This document shows, piece after piece, positions 61,174 to 64,000 of a stretch of 64,000 nt of DNA. A program made the translations under genes and the position numbers. The stretch is from Pannonibacter tanglangensis (lineage in GTDB: Bacteria; Pseudomonadota; Alphaproteobacteria; Rhizobiales; Stappiaceae), in the NCBI RefSeq assembly GCF_009915685.1, contig NZ_JAABLP010000007.1; one strand, given 5' to 3'. Under the pieces are notes generated by a model. The model did no database searches and was not told the DNA's origin. It saw only the letters and a list, made by a program, of their open reading frames with translations. The number at the start of each line of letters is the position of its first letter. Positions within the stretch are counted from its first letter, which is position 1.

Positions 61174-63162
61174 TCAGCGGGCGACCGTGCTGGCCGAGGC
61201 CACACGCGAGCTGCGCGGGCCACGGTCGAGCAGGGCGTCGATGCGGTCGCGCTCCTCCTCGAAGGCCGCCAGCATCTCGCCTTCCAGCACGCGGCCGCGC
61301 GGCAGGCGGATGCGCATCGGATCCACGAAATTGTTGTTCACCAGCACCTCGTAATGCAGGTGCGGGCCGGTGGAGAGGCCGGTCGACCCGATGTAGCCGA
61401 TGATCTGGCCCTGGGTGACCCGGGTGCCCTCGACGATGCCCTTGGCGAAGTCGTTCATGTGGCTGTAGGTCGTGACATAGCCGTTGGCGTGGCGGATCTC
61501 GACGCGCTTGCCGTAGCCGGATACCCATTCCGACTTGATGACCGTGCCGTTGCCGGCGGCCATGATCGGCACGCCGCGCGATGCCGACCAGTCGACGCCC
61601 GTGTGCATCTTGGCAAAGCCATGGATGGGGTGGCGCCGCATGCCGAAGCCCGAACGGAACACGCCGCCGGACAGCGGCTTGCGCATCAGGAACTTCTTGG
61701 CGCTGCGTCCGGCTTCGTCATAGTAGTCGACCTCGCCGTCATCGGGCGTGCGGAAGCGGTAGAGCCGGCGCAAGGTCGAACTCGTGGTGAGCGAGGCATA
61801 GAGGATCTCTGCCGGTTCGTCGGTGCCGTCCTCGGTCAGGCCGTAGAAGACCTCGATGGCGTCGCCCGGCTGGACGCGGGCGTTGAAGTCGACGTCATAG
61901 GAGAAGGCGCGGACCAGTTCGCCGATCAGCGGTTCGGGGATCTCCTGCTCCAGCGCGGTCAGGTAGATGCCTTCATAGAGCGAGGGCACGGACCCGCTGG
62001 TGCTGGTGGCCGCCCGGCTGGCCTCGGCGAAGGCGTCTGCCATGGCGTCGCCCATCACGTCGGTCGGCGCCGCGGCGACCACATAGGTGCCATTGTCGGC
62101 GCGGGCCACCGTGACCTTGTGATCACGCTCGCCGTAGATGCTGACGCGCTCGGGCCGCATGCGGCCCGGCGTGTTGGGGTCGGCCGCCATGCCGATGCGC
62201 AGGCGCTCGCCTTCCTTCACCTCGACGACACCGGCCCCGTGCCGCAAGGCGGCCAGGATCGATTCCGCCTCCACATCCGAGGCGTCGTTGTCGACGAGCA
62301 GGTCCTTGAGGTCCTGACCTTCCAGCACCGGCAGGATCCGTTCGTCGATCCCGACCATGACCGTCTCGTCTTCCTGCTTGGAGACGAAGGACACGTTTTC
62401 CTGGGTGATGCGGACCTGCAGCCGGTCGAAGTCGGACAGGCGCGCCAGGCTGAAGTCGAACCGGCCCGGATCGACGATGGTCCGGCCGGCCATGTCGATG
62501 CTGTCGTCTGCCAGCATCTGCGCCGAGGCGCTGACCTCGCGGGCCACGGCGGCCTCGTCCGGCGTCAGGGCGAGGTCGATCATCGGGCTGTTCACGGGGA
62601 AATCGGACTGGGTGATGCTGAACTCGCCTTCCGCGCGGGCGGAGTAGATGCCGTCGGAGACCGCGCGGTCGGTCGCGGCCTTCTGCCCGTCGGAGAACAT
62701 CTGCAGCGGGTTGAACTCCGGGATCCGGGCTGTCAGCTCCGGCGTCTTGCGGCTGGCGAGGCTCGCATTCACCAGCACATAGGGCTTGGCCTTGATGAAG
62801 TCGCGGTCGCCGACGCGGGTGATCACGTTGACGGGGATCACCTGGCGGTTGGTGAACTGGGCGGAGCGGCGTGACACCCGGTCGCCCTTGGTGCCGGAGG
62901 TGAGGGTGCTGGCGACCGCGGCCGGATCCGGTTCGGGATTGGTGGCGGCCGCGACCCGGTACTGGCCGTCAAGCGCCGCCATCAGGGCGCCCCCCATCAG
63001 CATCACCGAGGTCAGGCCGGTGAGCACCGTGCCGGTGAGCCAGCGCAGGCTGACCTTGCGCCGGTCGGGCAGGGCGTTGCGCTCGTCATAGACGACGAGC
63101 GGCGGGGTCTCGCCCAGGTCGACGGAAGGATGTGCGTGGGACTGGAACGGGCCCAGATGCAT
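61174..63162 (-). CDS. M23-family peptidoglycan endopeptidase, membrane-anchored
   Basis: A 662-residue protein with one N-terminal membrane helix (VLTGLTSVMLMGGALMAAL, residues ~45-63), a long middle region and a C-terminal lysostaphin-type M23 domain. The zinc ligands are seen as H-x-x-x-D in KMHTGVDWSASRGVPIM and HLHYEV, with GGVFRSGFGMRRHPIHG before them. Such proteins cleave cross-links of the cell wall or regulate its cutting. The ATG at 63162 is preferred over a longer frame. It converges on clpB. Confidence 0.92.
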   Translation of the reverse strand: MHLGPFQSHAHPSVDLGETPPLVVYDERNALPDRRKVSLRWLTGTVLTGLTSVMLMGGALMAALDGQYRVAAATNPEPDPAAVASTLTSGTKGDRVSRRSAQFTNRQVIPVNVITRVGDRDFIKAKPYVLVNASLASRKTPELTARIPEFNPLQMFSDGQKAATDRAVSDGIYSARAEGEFSITQSDFPVNSPMIDLALTPDEAAVAREVSASAQMLADDSIDMAGRTIVDPGRFDFSLARLSDFDRLQVRITQENVSFVSKQEDETVMVGIDERILPVLEGQDLKDLLVDNDASDVEAESILAALRHGAGVVEVKEGERLRIGMAADPNTPGRMRPERVSIYGERDHKVTVARADNGTYVVAAAPTDVMGDAMADAFAEASRAATSTSGSVPSLYEGIYLTALEQEIPEPLIGELVRAFSYDVDFNARVQPGDAIEVFYGLTEDGTDEPAEILYASLTTSSTLRRLYRFRTPDDGEVDYYDEAGRSAKKFLMRKPLSGGVFRSGFGMRRHPIHGFAKMHTGVDWSASRGVPIMAAGNGTVIKSEWVSGYGKRVEIRHANGYVTTYSHMNDFAKGIVEGTRVTQGQIIGYIGSTGLSTGPHLHYEVLVNNNFVDPMRIRLPRGRVLEGEMLAAFEEERDRIDALLDRGPRSSRVASASTVAR

Positions 63163-63724
63163 GGATCGCCTTATCCTGATGGCAGCTCCCTGGAGGTGAA
63201 GCCGGACAGGAGCCCTGTCCGCCCGTGCCCGCCGGGGCTGTCGTTCTCTCTTCGCTTCTGGTCCGGTCGCACCGGCGGACCGCAGGCTGACCTGCGGCCG
63301 ACGCAAAAATGCAGGCTCGGCCGGGAAAGGTCAACGCTGCAGCATCCGGGCCGGTGCCGGACTGTCAGTCAAGGGCCGGCCTGTCCGGTCCGGGCCCGCA
63401 TGGCCCCGTGCCGTCAGGCGGCCCCCTTGCCGCGGTGCCGGCGTCAACCGGCTCCATCTGGGTCCATCTGGCGCCGACCGGACGCGCCGGACGCCACGCC
63501 TGCGGGGCGAGGAGCCCGGTCGTGCCGGTGCGGGCGCCGATGGCACCGGACATCCCGGCTAACGGCCTTTTCCGGCATGATTAAGGCCGGTTAACGGGGA
63601 GGGGGCAAAAAAGAAATTTGCAGGCTAAGCCGGGAAAACGAGGTTTCCCACAGGCCTGCAGGGCGCGTGGACGCAACGGATTCTGCGGCTTTTCGCCATG
63701 TGAATCTTTTTTGACAATCTGTGT
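63163..63724. other. Gene-free region upstream of the rRNA operon promoter
   Basis: No credible coding frame. It contains the M23 gene's upstream region, GC-rich sequence up to about 63590, and from 63660 the AT-richer CTTTTTTGACA stretch just before the rRNA promoter that may act as an UP element. Confidence 0.5.
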
Positions 63725-63753
63725 TGACTCGGAAATGGGGTCTGCGTATAACC
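63725..63753 (+). promoter_or_regulatory. Predicted rRNA operon promoter
   Basis: TTGACT at 63725-63730 and TATAAC at 63748-63753, 17 bp apart, near the vegetative sigma consensus. It stands upstream of the boxA-like leader below and is not followed by any protein gene in the window. Confidence 0.75.
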
Positions 63754-64000
63754 CACCCATCGACGGCGGCGCTGCCAACTGGTGACGCGCACTGACCGTC
63801 GGTTCTGCCTGACAGACAGAGCAGTCCAGACCCTCTCCGGAGGCACGGATAGTTTGTCCCGAAAGGTTGAGGGCTTTGCCCGGTTCTTTGACAATTAGGA
63901 TTTTGAAGGAAGGGAAGCGTGGCCGGCGTTGTTCTTGCGCGGCTGGGTCTCGAGAGGGGCCTGGCGCGGAGCAAGAGTTACGGCAGGTACGCTACTTTCT
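63754..64000 (+). ncRNA. rRNA operon leader with boxA-like element (16S gene beyond the edge)
   Basis: GGTTCTTTGACAATT at 63882-63896 resembles the boxA antiterminator (E. coli TGCTCTTTAACA), and the following GAAGGAAGGGAAGCGTGGCCGGCG is like the spacer before 16S rRNA in Rhizobiales. The leader would run into 16S rRNA within the next 100 bases or so. The 16S start (AGAGTTTGATCC) is not in the window, so this is partial. Confidence 0.7.

Noticed and set aside
63711..63716. TTGACA as the -35 of the rRNA promoter
   Set aside because: No -10 element stands at the right distance; TTGACT at 63725 with TATAAC does.
63591..63974. Minus-strand protein frame at the right edge
   Set aside because: It lies over the rRNA promoter and leader and resembles no family.

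Overview
The window reads as chromosomal DNA of a GC-rich alphaproteobacterium, most likely of the order Hyphomicrobiales (Rhizobiales), possibly a Stappiaceae-type genus such as Stappia, Pannonibacter or Roseibium. Supporting this are the high GC, alphaproteobacterial family genes (DUF2794, DUF4167, DUF1178, Flp pilin), a methylsuccinyl-CoA dehydrogenase of the ethylmalonyl-CoA pathway, and the runs secA-ppiC-argJ-mutT, comF-grxC-nitrilase-DUF1178 and lysC-ptsP-prfA-prmC. The genus is inference; the 16S gene lies just beyond the right edge. About 60 protein genes and one tRNA-Leu(CAA) are visible. No insertion sequence, prophage or CRISPR array was found.

Left part (1-6939): a carbon-phosphorus lyase operon on the minus strand, phnG-H-I-J-K-L, a hexapeptide acetyltransferase and a DUF1045 protein cut by the window edge, with the GntR-type regulator phnF diverging from it. 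The shared 114-bp gap carries an operator-like GTATAGAC. Together these genes would release phosphate from alkylphosphonates.

Middle-left (7000-34000): mixed housekeeping and accessory genes. They include a CYTH-CHAD polyphosphate-type protein, a cupin, a YkgJ-like protein, tRNA-Leu, a VTT membrane protein, dsbB, a zincin, ppa, a GNAT enzyme, DUF2794, a Bax-inhibitor-1 protein with a heat-shock-like promoter, an ABC exporter (YbbA/YbbP type) diverging from a TesA-like esterase, an aldo/keto reductase, thpR, mcd, a BrkB-like protein, an EamA transporter with an anomalously AT-rich 5' third, a chemoreceptor, a ferredoxin-reductase-like flavoprotein, a putative glycosyltransferase, a hydrolase and a PfkB sugar kinase.

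Middle-right (34000-50900): L,D-transpeptidase, a class III cyclase, a palindromic interspersed repeat, secA with a strong terminator, ppiC, argJ, mutT, an orphan Flp pilin, a methyltransferase, comF, grxC, nitrilase, DUF1178, a phasin-like gene divergent from a polyhydroxyalkanoate synthase, a hydrolase and ubiG. Right part (51000-64000): lysC, ptsP, prfA, prmC, a DUF4167 protein with a charged repeat tract, clpB, an M23 peptidase and, at the edge, the promoter and boxA leader of an rRNA operon.

The least explained signal is a set of short tandem repeats, each private to one locus, that begin at or just after stop codons. At several genes the unit length (13 or 14 nt) repeats the stop codon in all three frames. 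Longer 27-nt and 30-nt hairpin-bearing repeats occur at two other spacers.
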